Part shown: one piece after another, positions 51,765 to 61,055 of the stretch
Layout: every line of letters begins with the position of its first letter
How positions within the stretch are numbered: position 1 is the first letter of the stretch
DNA from: CALDTK01 sp965213735
GTDB lineage: Bacteria > Bacteroidota > Bacteroidia > Chitinophagales > Saprospiraceae
Reading direction: 5' to 3'
Assembly: GCA_965213735.1 (NCBI GenBank)
Contig: CBDCAB010000006.1
Location: forward strand, 1,302,001 to 1,366,000
DNA: 64,000 bases
Notes under the pieces: generated by a model
Told to the model about the DNA's origin: nothing
The model's input: the letters and a program-made list of their open reading frames with translations, nothing else
The model's database searches: none
Program-made: the position numbers and the translations under genes

Positions 51765-54700
51765 ATGAGTAGACGAATACGTCTTCTCCAGGTAGCAATC
51801 TCTTTCGCGCTATTTGCGTATGTAGGGATTGGGGAAAGCTCGGCTACTACGCCGGATAACTGGATATACGTCGACCTGGACGGTACCAGTCACGCCTTCA
51901 CCACTGATGTCGCGCTGATGTGCAACAACGTTGTGGATGGAGGAACGATTGGCCACAACGTCTCCGGCTGTGCCAATCCAACCTTTCAAGCTCCAGAAAT
52001 TGCGAGTCTCTCCTTGCCTCAGGGTGGGAGCGGCAATTTGGAGTTTGCCTGGATGACCACCACTGAAAATCCAGCTGGAGGCCAGCCTGTGAGTTGGACT
52101 ATTTTGCCCAATAGCAATAGTCCCTCATTTACGCCTCCTGCTCTTACAGCTTCTGCCTACTACATGCGATGTGCTCGCCGCGCAGGCTGCACCGAGTATG
52201 CAGGGGAGAGTAATTATGTGGTGGTCTACATCGACTGCTGTGATAATGCTACTGCTGGTGGTACTATTTCTGGTGATCAGACAGCATGTGGCCTGCCTTA
52301 CGATCCTAGCCTGCTGAGCAATACTGCGGCGGCAAGCGGTGGAAGCAATGGCATGCGCTACGCCTGGTATACGAGCACCACGAGTAGTGTCTACACGCCT
52401 GGCGACGCAGCTTGGACTGTCGTACCTGGAGTCACCACGCCATACTACGACCCGAGTGCAGTGAGTGGCGTCACCTACTACGTGCGCACTGCTCAACGCG
52501 AGTTTTGTGCAGACATCGGAGCCTACTCTAATGTGGTGACGGTCAACGCATATCCCAATCCTACACTCAAGGCCGATGTGACGGATGTGAGCTGTTTTGG
52601 CGAAAGCGATGGCGCAGCACTCGTAACTATTCAAAACGCGCAAGCTCCCTTCACCTACAGCTGGCTAGACAACAGTAGCACCAACCTGAACCGCCAGAAC
52701 ATGGCGGCAGGCACCTACCGGTTCGAGATTACTGACGCAAATGGTTGTACTGCCATTGAAGAAGTTGTCATCGTCTCTCCGGATGAACTGACGGTGAGCA
52801 TCACGAGTGACTTCGACTTGTGTAACTTCAATGATGACGCCGTGCTCACTGCCAACGTAGCTGGCGGCACCCCACCCTACAGCTATACCTGGAGCAGCGG
52901 CGAAACAACAGCGGCGCTTAGCGGCAAAGCAGCAGGAACCTTTACGGTTGATGTGACAGATGCGAATGGCTGCACCAGCACAGCGACGGTCACTATTAAT
53001 CCACCCGCGAGGCTGAGCGCTACAGCAACTAGTACCGATCCGATTTGCTACCAAGCTAACGGTGCTATCAATCTCACGGTCACTGGCGGAACAACACCCT
53101 ACATATATGCATGGACGCCGAATGTGTCGACCACAGCTTCGGCGATCAATCTAGCGGGTGGAGATTATACCATCGAGGTCACAGACGATAGTGGCTGCAG
53201 TACTACCGTAAGTGTCTCACTCGATGACACAGCTCCTATTACCATTGCGCTCGATGCTGATGATGTGACCTGCAATGGAGCTGCCGACGCAGATATCCGC
53301 AGCACCGTGGCCGGAGGCGTGGCACCATACAGCTACAGCTGGACGCAAGGCAATACTCAACTTGCAACTACTGCTACGCTGAGCAATGTCGGGCCTGGCA
53401 CCTACACGCTCACTGTGACTGACGCTAATGGCTGCGACCAAGCCCAGGATGTCACGCTCACCGAGCCCAATGCGCTGAGCGCAACGATAGATGCCGAGCA
53501 ACCTGCGTGTGGAGAAGACGGAGGTACACTTACCGCAGTTATCTCTGGAGGTACACCGCCTTACAGCTGGAATTGGGGAACAGTAGGACAAGCCAATGTA
53601 CAGACACTAACTGACCAGCCAGGTGGCGATTACGAATTGAACGTTACCGATGATGCAGGCTGCACCTTTAGCGCCTTCGCATCTATCGATGATGTGATAA
53701 TAATGGAACTTACACTCACCGCTGTAGATGCCACCTGCCCGAACGAGGACGACGGCTCGGTTTCGGTGACAGTGACGGGAGGTGAAGCACCTTACACCTA
53801 TCAGTGGAATGATGCCAACAGCCAGATTACCACAAATGCGACTCTGTTGCTAGCAGGTGGGTACTCGGTGACTGTTACAGACAACCGCGGCTGTGAAAAA
53901 AGTGGAGCTGTCACAGTGGAAAATGAGTCTACCGGACCGATTATCTCAGCAGACACCATTGACCTCAACTGCTTTGGAGGTACCGACGCAGCCATTGACT
54001 TAACCGTCACAGGAGGTGTAGCACCTTATTCCTTTGCATGGGAAGACAATGGCACCCCAAGCGCTATTACGAGCGAAGATCGTAGCGGCTTGGCTGCAGG
54101 CACCTATGAGGTAACTGTAACTGACGCTGTAGGCTGTACCAACGAGCAGACCTTTGTCTTTGAAGAGCCTGCCGAACTCACGTGTACGGCAAGCACTACT
54201 ACTAGCTTCCTCAACTATTTTCACGTCAGTCGCTTTCAGGCTACCGACGGTGGGGCTACAGTTACACCTATAGGAGGAGCTGCACCTTACAGCTATGCCT
54301 GGACAAATGGAGGAGCGACCCAAAGCATAAACAATCTTCCTGGCGGTGAGCAAATCGTGACTGTTACAGATGCCAACGGTTGCACCTGCCGCGACACTGT
54401 GCAGCTCGAGGAGCCAAGCATGATCAGTGACTATGTATGGGAAGACGAAGATGGTGATGGCATCCAGGATGCTACTGAGTCAGGTCTGGAAGGTGTGACT
54501 ATTCGTCTCACCGGTCGCGACTTCAACAATGTGCGCATCAACTTCCAGACGACTTCTGCTGCTGATGGCTCGTACCGCTTCGACCAGCTGCCGATAGGGT
54601 CGTACACGCTGTTCTTTACGCTGCCACAGTTTCAGGATTACCTCTTCAGCCCAGCTGATCAAGGGGGAGATGATACTCGAGATAGCGATATGGATCCAGT

Positions 54701-56288
54701 CCTTGGACTTGTACGTCAAGAGGTTACCGCACATGGCCATGGCAACTATGATGTCGATGCCGGATTTATTCCGCGCACCAGTGTGGTGGTGATTAGTGAC
54801 AAGGCCTGGTACGATGAAGACCACGATGGTATTCAAGATCCCTTCGAGTATGGTGTGCAGGGAGTGACGGTGCGCTTGTTCCGTAGCGCCGATGACTTGC
54901 TGTTGAACACTGTTGTCACCAATGAAGACGGCGAGTATCAACTAATTGATGTGGTGCCAGGCACTTATTACATCACTGCTGATCAATCCACGTCAACTAC
55001 AGCGAGTTCATTTGTCTTCTCGCCCAATGATGCAGGCTCAGATGATGGCCTCGACAGCGACATCGATCCAGTGACTATGCGCTCTGGAGACATCGTTGTC
55101 ACCTTCAGCACCCAAAATATTGATCACGTTGATGTTGGCCTGCATGAAAACTGCGCTACCATCATTGATGGTGGTGTTATTGGAGGCGATGAGGATGTTT
55201 GTGTCGGAGATGTTCCTGGCCCGATTAGCTCCCTGAGCATGCCGGCCAATGCAGGAACATACCGCTGGTACCGCTCGACGTCATCCATGTACCGCGGACC
55301 GAATGATCCCAACTGGAACCTCATCAACGGCGCTAATATGCCGAGTTACCAGCCGAGTTTGATTGTTACCACGGTCTATTACATCCGCCTAGTAAAAGCA
55401 CCGGACTGTACTGTCGACTTCACTGGAGCGAGCAACGTGATCGTGAAGCGTGCAATACCTGCACCTGCAGCAATCATAACCAGTGCTACCTCGAGTGATG
55501 GTGGCAGCAACAATGGCAACACCATCACGATGTGTGACATCGAGACGCTGACTGTAACGGCTGATTCTACGAGTCCGGCAGTGTTTGAGTGGGATTTCGG
55601 TCCTGACGCAACGCCTCGCTATGCCACTGGCCGCGTGGTGCAAGGGGTGAGCTTCGCGACGGTGAATGCGCACAAGTTCTACTTGAGCGTCACCAACCCG
55701 CAAGGCTGCATTGGGCAGGATAGCTTCCAAGCCAATGTGATCACTTGCTTCGGGCCGGGCAATGTCATCAACCTCAGTGCCGGTACTTCTGGCGGTGTCA
55801 ACACGGTGAAGTGGTCGGCAATCAGTGTCTACGCAGGCAGCTACTTTGACATTGAGCGATCAGTCGAAGGTGATGCTTTTGAGATCATTGAGTCTATGGA
55901 TTGCATTGCCACGGGAGCATACTTCGACTATAGCTTTGAAGACCGATACGCTCCGAGTGGAGAAGTCAGCTATCGCGTGACGCATCGCTCGCCGCAAGTC
56001 GACGCCGCCTCCAGCCAATCGGTGGTGGTGACGGTAGAGCAGCACGAATTGGTGACGGATATTTATCCAAATCCAGCAGGAGCTCTCTTAAATGTGGCGC
56101 TCACATCTGCCGAACGGGGAGATATGACCTACCAGCTGCTCAACGCATTTGGCGCCGAGATGATGACTGGTCAGCTGCCTGCGGGCAAGCACCAGCTCCA
56201 ACTCGGGGCCATCCCAAGCGGCACCTATTACCTGCGCATCATCACTGCTCGTGGAGCAAGTGAGGTCCGCACGGTAGTGAAGCAGTAG
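51765..56288 (+). CDS. Secreted SprB-repeat/SdrD B-domain protein with type A T9SS tail
   Basis: 1,507 residues with a signal peptide (LQVAISFALFAYVGIGESSA). Two related Cys-containing domains open it (about 45-265), then about eight SprB-type repeats (roughly 265-880; pattern VTCNGAADADI, GGVAPYSYSW, GPGTYTLTVTDANGC). Two SdrD B-like domains follow (from about 885 and 1008: WEDEDGDGIQD, WYDEDHDGIQD), with Ca-binding type acidic loops. The C-terminal 80 residues are a type A sorting domain (DIYPNPAGALLNV, SGTYYLRIITARG). It should be exported by the type IX system and anchored at the surface; likely an adhesin. A strong terminator follows. Confidence 0.93.
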   Translation: MSRRIRLLQVAISFALFAYVGIGESSATTPDNWIYVDLDGTSHAFTTDVALMCNNVVDGGTIGHNVSGCANPTFQAPEIASLSLPQGGSGNLEFAWMTTTENPAGGQPVSWTILPNSNSPSFTPPALTASAYYMRCARRAGCTEYAGESNYVVVYIDCCDNATAGGTISGDQTACGLPYDPSLLSNTAAASGGSNGMRYAWYTSTTSSVYTPGDAAWTVVPGVTTPYYDPSAVSGVTYYVRTAQREFCADIGAYSNVVTVNAYPNPTLKADVTDVSCFGESDGAALVTIQNAQAPFTYSWLDNSSTNLNRQNMAAGTYRFEITDANGCTAIEEVVIVSPDELTVSITSDFDLCNFNDDAVLTANVAGGTPPYSYTWSSGETTAALSGKAAGTFTVDVTDANGCTSTATVTINPPARLSATATSTDPICYQANGAINLTVTGGTTPYIYAWTPNVSTTASAINLAGGDYTIEVTDDSGCSTTVSVSLDDTAPITIALDADDVTCNGAADADIRSTVAGGVAPYSYSWTQGNTQLATTATLSNVGPGTYTLTVTDANGCDQAQDVTLTEPNALSATIDAEQPACGEDGGTLTAVISGGTPPYSWNWGTVGQANVQTLTDQPGGDYELNVTDDAGCTFSAFASIDDVIIMELTLTAVDATCPNEDDGSVSVTVTGGEAPYTYQWNDANSQITTNATLLLAGGYSVTVTDNRGCEKSGAVTVENESTGPIISADTIDLNCFGGTDAAIDLTVTGGVAPYSFAWEDNGTPSAITSEDRSGLAAGTYEVTVTDAVGCTNEQTFVFEEPAELTCTASTTTSFLNYFHVSRFQATDGGATVTPIGGAAPYSYAWTNGGATQSINNLPGGEQIVTVTDANGCTCRDTVQLEEPSMISDYVWEDEDGDGIQDATESGLEGVTIRLTGRDFNNVRINFQTTSAADGSYRFDQLPIGSYTLFFTLPQFQDYLFSPADQGGDDTRDSDMDPVLGLVRQEVTAHGHGNYDVDAGFIPRTSVVVISDKAWYDEDHDGIQDPFEYGVQGVTVRLFRSADDLLLNTVVTNEDGEYQLIDVVPGTYYITADQSTSTTASSFVFSPNDAGSDDGLDSDIDPVTMRSGDIVVTFSTQNIDHVDVGLHENCATIIDGGVIGGDEDVCVGDVPGPISSLSMPANAGTYRWYRSTSSMYRGPNDPNWNLINGANMPSYQPSLIVTTVYYIRLVKAPDCTVDFTGASNVIVKRAIPAPAAIITSATSSDGGSNNGNTITMCDIETLTVTADSTSPAVFEWDFGPDATPRYATGRVVQGVSFATVNAHKFYLSVTNPQGCIGQDSFQANVITCFGPGNVINLSAGTSGGVNTVKWSAISVYAGSYFDIERSVEGDAFEIIESMDCIATGAYFDYSFEDRYAPSGEVSYRVTHRSPQVDAASSQSVVVTVEQHELVTDIYPNPAGALLNVALTSAERGDMTYQLLNAFGAEMMTGQLPAGKHQLQLGAIPSGTYYLRIITARGASEVRTVVKQ
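52594..52608 (+). repeat. Hairpin word in a SprB repeat
   Basis: GTTTTGGCGAAAGCG, inner two pairs intact, loop GAAA. Read as CFGES, which also fits the SprB repeat consensus. Confidence 0.8.
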
Positions 56289-56341
56289 CCTGCCATGAGC
56301 AGGTCGTAGCCTGGCGAACAGGTTATAATCCCGATTCCTGG

Positions 56342-56373
56342 CCCACCTCGACGATTCGTCGGGGTGGGTTTTT
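56342..56373 (+). terminator. Rho-independent terminator
   Basis: CCCACCTCGACG, loop ATT, CGTCGGGGTGGG (one G-T pair), then five T residues. It ends the SprB-repeat gene. The last G and the T run are also the beginning of a copy of the dispersed hairpin word. Confidence 0.9.
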
Positions 56374-56382
56374 GCGTAAGCT
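56368..56382 (+). repeat. Hairpin word at a terminator
   Basis: GTTTTTGCGTAAGCT, inner two pairs intact, loop GTAA. Its T run is the tail of the terminator after the 1,507-residue gene. Confidence 0.8.
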
Positions 56383-56432
56383 GAACAACCACACGCGCTC
56401 ATTACTTGTACCTGCTGGCGAATGCCGATGAT

Positions 56433-57200
56433 ATGATGCAGCCTTCAGTCAATCCTTACAGCACAGCTGAAGATGGCCGCAGCGGCCCGGAGGTGGAGTC
56501 GAAGGGGCAGCAAGTCGAGCGGATGTTCGACAACATCAGTTCCCACTATGATCTGCTCAACCAGACACTGAGTCTCGGCGTGGATAAATGGTGGCGCAAA
56601 AAAGCGGTAAGCTTGCTTCCTAACGAGCCTGCGCTGCACGTGCTAGATATGGCTACTGGCACTGCCGATGTGGCGATAGAAATCGTGCGGCAGCGTCCTG
56701 ATGCTCGCGTGACAGGCATAGATCTTAGCGGTGAGATGTTGGCTATAGCTCAGGAGAAGCTGGAGGCTGTCGAGCTGGAGAATACCGTGACTTTGTGTAA
56801 AGGTGCGAGTGAAGAGATTCCTTTTCCCGATGCTCATTTTGATGCGGCTACAGTCGCTTTTGGAGTGCGCAATTTTGAAGATACACTCGGTGGGCTGCAG
56901 GAGCTGCGCCGCGTCATCAAGCCTGGGGGCAAAATTGTGGTGCTGGAGTTTAGCCGCATACGTACGTTTCCGCTCGCGCAGGCGTTCAATCTATACTTCG
57001 GCCGCATACTTCCCTGGATAGGTCGCGTCTGGAGTAAAGACTCACGCGCCTACAGTTACTTATATGAATCTGTCCAAACCTTTCCAGATGGCAAGGAATT
57101 TGGGCGCTCACTCGAATCTGCTGGTTTTGCGCAACCCAACTGGCAAGCATTGACACTCGGCATATGCACCGTCTACACGGCTACCGTACCCTCCTCCTAA
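56433..57200 (+). CDS. menG: Demethylmenaquinone methyltransferase
   Basis: A 255-residue SAM-dependent enzyme (UbiE/MenG family) for the last step of menaquinone synthesis. It has VERMFDNISSHYDLLNQTLSLG near the start, the SAM motif VLDMATGTADVAIEI and FGVRNFED. The adjacent ATG codons at 56433 and 56436 are the likely starts; 56406 adds nine unconserved residues. It overlaps porT by 37 bases, a pairing kept in many Bacteroidota. Confidence 0.95.
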   Translation: MMQPSVNPYSTAEDGRSGPEVESKGQQVERMFDNISSHYDLLNQTLSLGVDKWWRKKAVSLLPNEPALHVLDMATGTADVAIEIVRQRPDARVTGIDLSGEMLAIAQEKLEAVELENTVTLCKGASEEIPFPDAHFDAATVAFGVRNFEDTLGGLQELRRVIKPGGKIVVLEFSRIRTFPLAQAFNLYFGRILPWIGRVWSKDSRAYSYLYESVQTFPDGKEFGRSLESAGFAQPNWQALTLGICTVYTATVPSS

Positions 57201-57877
57201 TTCTGGCGTGCTTCCTGGTGAGCTCGCAACTGCTAGCGCAAAAAGGCAAAGGCAACTACAACTACCGTGATTTCCAGGGTAAGCCGTATTATTTCGGCAT
57301 CACGATCGGATATAACTCTTCTGATTATAAGTTGTTTCACTCTGATGATTTTATCCTCAACGATTCAATCTTCTCAACAGATGTTGATCGCGATCCTGGC
57401 TTGGACTTGAAGATTGTGACCAACCTTAAGGTGGGGGATTATATTGATGTAAGGTTTTTACCGGGATTGGCTTTTGCCGGTCGGTCGATTAGGTACCGTT
57501 ACCGTGATGAGCAAGAGCAAATTCGTAAGATATCGAGCGTGTTTGCAGAGTTTCCAGTGCAGGTGCGCTACAAGTCTGAGCCGTGGAACGATATCCGCAT
57601 GTTTGTGCTCGGTGGGGTTAAGTATAGCTACGATGTGGCGAGTGATTCACGCGTGAAGTCTGATGATGAATTGGTGCGATTCTCCCCGAGCGACTTTCAG
57701 CTAGAGGTTGGCGCGGGAATGCAATTTTTCTTCCCGTATTTTATTTTCTCTCCTGAAGTTAAGTTTAGCCATGGCCTTGGTAATGTGCTTATTTACGATG
57801 ATCGTCTCACGCAGAGCACCATACTCGATAAGGTAGTGAGCCGGGCATTAACTATTAGTCTGCACTTCGAAGGCTAG
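57164..57877 (+). CDS. porT: PorT family type IX secretion outer-membrane protein
   Basis: A 237-residue beta-barrel with signal peptide (LLLILACFLVSSQLLA) and alternating strands (YYFGITIGYNSSDYKLF, RFLPGLAFAGRSIRYRY, FFPYFIFSPEVKFSHGLGN). Length, composition and the position directly after menG match PorT, needed for gliding or protein secretion. This supplies the local machinery link for the two T9SS cargo proteins in the window. Confidence 0.85.
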   Translation: MHRLHGYRTLLLILACFLVSSQLLAQKGKGNYNYRDFQGKPYYFGITIGYNSSDYKLFHSDDFILNDSIFSTDVDRDPGLDLKIVTNLKVGDYIDVRFLPGLAFAGRSIRYRYRDEQEQIRKISSVFAEFPVQVRYKSEPWNDIRMFVLGGVKYSYDVASDSRVKSDDELVRFSPSDFQLEVGAGMQFFFPYFIFSPEVKFSHGLGNVLIYDDRLTQSTILDKVVSRALTISLHFEG

Positions 57878-57885
57878 TAAGGGGT

Positions 57886-58482
57886 TTATTCTGGTGTCAG
57901 CAATTCGCTGCGCAATTTCGCGGCACTTGCCTGCATCCACGGGTAAAAGGAGGTGAAGGCTTTCGCCAAAACCTGTTCGTTGTTCCTGAGCGTATCTACA
58001 ACACCATCTAACAGTGTCGGCTTGGAAAGGCGCTGACCGAAGCGCTCGAACACGTACGCCTGGCCTTCGTAGCTGCCGTACTGCCGCAGCCAATCACTGT
58101 CGATCATACGCTGAAACCGGGCGGCAAGTGGATCGGGGAGGCTGTCGGATTTAGCAGTAATGGACTTGTAGGCGTGCTCAGCGACTTCCTGCAGCGATCG
58201 CTGCGCAAATTGATGCCACCGAGTAGTGAGCAAATAGTCGCAGTAAATGTCATAGATCACGGAGGCATATTTTCCATGCTTATCTCGCAGCAAAGCCCAA
58301 CATGCACGCACCGCAGGATGATTATCAGTCTGATGATCAATATGGCGATGCAGCGCTACCCCATCCTGAAGTTTTAGCGGCAGCTCTAAGCACTCACGCT
58401 TGCGCAGATAATCCGCAGATAAATTGCCCACCAGCAAATCCGCGTTGAGCCCAGATAGGTGCACGTGCGCTAAGTGATTCAT
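57886..58482 (-). CDS. acpH: Acyl carrier protein phosphodiesterase (AcpH-like)
   Basis: A 198-residue cytosolic enzyme of the ACP phosphodiesterase family, which removes the phosphopantetheine arm from ACP. The start MNHLAHVHLSG, the metal-binding GVALHRHID and VIYDIYCDYLL are typical. It overlaps the upstream membrane-protein gene by ATGA. Two hairpin-word copies lie in it, one near each end. Confidence 0.85.
   Translation of the reverse strand: MNHLAHVHLSGLNADLLVGNLSADYLRKRECLELPLKLQDGVALHRHIDHQTDNHPAVRACWALLRDKHGKYASVIYDIYCDYLLTTRWHQFAQRSLQEVAEHAYKSITAKSDSLPDPLAARFQRMIDSDWLRQYGSYEGQAYVFERFGQRLSKPTLLDGVVDTLRNNEQVLAKAFTSFYPWMQASAAKLRSELLTPE
57958..57972 (-). repeat. Hairpin word, GC form
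   Basis: GTTTTGGCGAAAGCC, full stem. In the 3' part of acpH, sense; read as VLAKAF. Confidence 0.88.
58371..58385 (+). repeat. Hairpin word, GGCA loop
   Basis: GTTTTAGCGGCAGCT, full stem AGC/GCT, loop GGCA. In the 5' part of acpH, antisense; read as LPLKL. Confidence 0.8.
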
Positions 58483-59816
58483 GGAATAAAGAAAGGTATC
58501 TGACGCACGAGTACAGTATCCCTCGACTTCGATCTTGTACGATAAAATTTAGCATAATGCCTTCCTTTCGCAAGTGCGGACACATCGACTACTGAATATA
58601 GTTTATGTGGCTGATCAACAGCTTCAGTCACGAGTGCATATTCTATGCCTTGAATATAGGTGTCATCTAGTTGCACATGTACATATTCGCTGACACAGCC
58701 GATGAAGTTGGAGAGCAAGCGATTAGACTTGATGTAATCTGTGGTGGTGTAAGACCTGCGGAGATAGGGTTTGGTGATGCTGTCACAGGATGCAATGGCG
58801 GGATAGTAGTCATCGCTGAGCGGGAGAAAAATTTCAAGATATCCTGCTGTGACTACCCGCGCACCAAGATGCGGCGTCTCTGCTTCCCTTCCTACATAGG
58901 TGCCACCGTAGTCAGCAACTGAAGCTGCGGCAAAATTTCCGTCCCGTGGCTGAAGCGGGGTAAACAGCGCCCCTTCAAAACTAATAATCGCAATTAGCGC
59001 CAGCACGTAGGGGACGATCAGCAAAATCGCGCGCTGCCCAAACGGGTTGTCGATCAGGTTGTAGTACAGCGGGCGGTAGAGCCGCGCTCCTGTTATCCAC
59101 CCAAAGAAGCGATAAACTGGATAGTAAATGTTCTGTATACCTACAGATCGTTTTATAGCCCCGGAACTCAAAAAATCCAAGGCGTACAGCACAGAAGAAA
59201 TTGCCAATGATCCTAACACCAGCCACAGCACGATAGGCATTGATACCTCTGCAACCGCTTCAGGTAAGGTTTCGTGCATCGCGGCCAGCGCTATAACCAG
59301 CAAAGTCAAGAAGATGAAGAATAAGCCTACTCCTAAAATTACGAATACGTTGAGAAAGGTGAGCGCAAATACCGAGCTACACAGCCGCTCGAGTCGCTCG
59401 ATGTAGATATCGAAAGGGGGCAGGCGTCTATCTAAAAAAATGTGAAATCGGGGTTGAAACTTGAGCTGGCTTAAGTTGATATCACCCGAAAAACTCCGCA
59501 CCCCTATGCTCGCGATCCACAGGCTGCGAATCAAAACTCCAATTATTAAGCTAAATGTCGTGACGGCCCAACCAAGTAGGAGCAGCAATTCAACAAACCA
59601 CGACAGGATGAAGCCGTAAAAAGAACCGACAGCATTGAGTCGAAAAAGCGTGAGCCACTCCCGCATAGGTTCGAGTACTGCACCGAGGAGGACAATCGCG
59701 AAGCCAGTCACCAGCAGCTCCATCTGCCAGGTTTCACGCTGGTTGCGGTCGAGCCAATCTTTCCAACTCTCGCGTTTATCACCAGGCGAGGCCGGCTCAG
59801 AAGTATTGAAAAGCAT
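58479..59816 (-). CDS. Uncharacterised multi-pass membrane protein
   Basis: About 445 residues; I do not recognise the family. Around seven hydrophobic helices occupy residues about 30-320 (LLVTGFAIVLLGAVLE, GFILSWFVELLLLLGWAV, FVILGVGLFFIFLTLLVI), with a final soluble domain of about 140 residues that should face the periplasm. The ATG at 59816 precedes a charged N-terminus. It is coupled to acpH by ATGA; no functional link is evident. Confidence 0.8.
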   Translation of the reverse strand: MLFNTSEPASPGDKRESWKDWLDRNQRETWQMELLVTGFAIVLLGAVLEPMREWLTLFRLNAVGSFYGFILSWFVELLLLLGWAVTTFSLIIGVLIRSLWIASIGVRSFSGDINLSQLKFQPRFHIFLDRRLPPFDIYIERLERLCSSVFALTFLNVFVILGVGLFFIFLTLLVIALAAMHETLPEAVAEVSMPIVLWLVLGSLAISSVLYALDFLSSGAIKRSVGIQNIYYPVYRFFGWITGARLYRPLYYNLIDNPFGQRAILLIVPYVLALIAIISFEGALFTPLQPRDGNFAAASVADYGGTYVGREAETPHLGARVVTAGYLEIFLPLSDDYYPAIASCDSITKPYLRRSYTTTDYIKSNRLLSNFIGCVSEYVHVQLDDTYIQGIEYALVTEAVDQPHKLYSVVDVSALAKGRHYAKFYRTRSKSRDTVLVRQIPFFIP

Positions 59817-59887
59817 GGGCCATAGATACGGGATGCGGGCAAATGCAGCCAAGCTGTGGCACACCATACTGAGGGCTTAGGTTTGCG

Positions 59888-59895
59888 TACGTTTG
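59888..59895 (+). promoter_or_regulatory. Bacteroidota -7 promoter element (TACGTTTG) of ychF
   Basis: Exact match to TAnnTTTG, 54 bases before the ychF ATG, in the gap between divergent genes. Confidence 0.5.
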
Positions 59896-59949
59896 CGCCA
59901 CTTTTGCCCAAACCCGCAGGAGTGGGAAGGCTGCAAACTCATACTACCT

Positions 59950-61047
59950 ATGGCTCTTCAGTGTGGCATTGTGGGACTGCCAAATGTGGGCAAGTCCACC
60001 CTCTTCAACGCGCTCACAGCGGGTAAAGCACTCGCGGCTAATTATCCCTTTGCGACCAAAGACCCTAATATTGGCGTCATCACCGTACCAGACGAGCGCC
60101 TCGACAACCTAACGGAGTGGGTGCAGCCAAAGTCGGTCGTGCCCACCGCCATAGAAATCGTCGACATCGCTGGTCTCATCAAGGGAGCCAGCAAGGGTGA
60201 AGGTCTCGGCAATCAATTCCTAGCTAACATTCGCGAAGTCAACGCGATCTGCCACGTCGTGCGCTGCTTCGATAATGAGAATGTGGTGCACGTGGATGGC
60301 TCTGTCGATCCTGTGCGCGACAAAGAAATCATCGATACCGAGCTGATCTTCAAAGACCTGGAGACGCTCGAAAAGCGCCTCGACCGCCTTGGTAAAGCTG
60401 CAAAAACTGGTAAGAAAGAGGATGTCGGAGCCTTCGACCTCGGCAAAGCCCTCAAGACTCACCTCGAGCAAGGCAAGCCAGCACGTTCATTCGCTCAAGA
60501 CGAGCAACAACAGGCCTTTGTCGATGAATTGTTCCTGCTTACGAGCAAGCCGGTGCTCTATGTGTGCAACGTCGACGAGAATTCCGTCACCACAGGCAAT
60601 GCATACACTGAAAAATTTAAGGCTGCCGTTGCCGACGAGAAGGCTGAGGTGATTCTGGTTTGTGCCAACATTGAAGCAGAAATCATTCAGCTCGACGATC
60701 CTGAAGAGCGAGAAATGTTTCTCGAAGAAATGGGGCTGAAGGAGCCCGGCGTCAATCGACTCATCTTCGCCTGCTATTCACTGCTCAACCTGATTACCTA
60801 CTTCACAGCCGGCGAAAAAGAGGTGCGGGCTTGGACGATTCTGCGGGGCACCAAAGCTCCCGGTGCAGCGGGTGTAATTCATACTGACTTTGAGCGGGGC
60901 TTTATACGCGCTGAGGTGATTCACTACGATGATTACCAGACCTACAAGTCAGAGAGTGCAGTCAAGGAGGCTGGCAAATTCAATGTCGAAGGCAAAGAGT
61001 ACGTGGTGCAGGATGGCGACGTGATGCACTTCCGATTCAACGTTTAG
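59950..61047 (+). CDS. ychF: Redox-regulated ATPase YchF
   Basis: A 365-residue Obg-family P-loop protein. G1 is GLPNVGKSTLFNAL, G3 is DIAGLIKGASKGEGLGN, and the C-terminal TGS-like domain has VIHTDFERGFIRAEVIHYDDY. YchF prefers ATP and associates with ribosomes. The ATG at 59950 begins the first strand; an earlier in-frame Met adds an unrelated stretch. Confidence 0.96.
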   Translation: MALQCGIVGLPNVGKSTLFNALTAGKALAANYPFATKDPNIGVITVPDERLDNLTEWVQPKSVVPTAIEIVDIAGLIKGASKGEGLGNQFLANIREVNAICHVVRCFDNENVVHVDGSVDPVRDKEIIDTELIFKDLETLEKRLDRLGKAAKTGKKEDVGAFDLGKALKTHLEQGKPARSFAQDEQQQAFVDELFLLTSKPVLYVCNVDENSVTTGNAYTEKFKAAVADEKAEVILVCANIEAEIIQLDDPEEREMFLEEMGLKEPGVNRLIFACYSLLNLITYFTAGEKEVRAWTILRGTKAPGAAGVIHTDFERGFIRAEVIHYDDYQTYKSESAVKEAGKFNVEGKEYVVQDGDVMHFRFNV

Positions 61048-61055
61048 CCCCAGCT

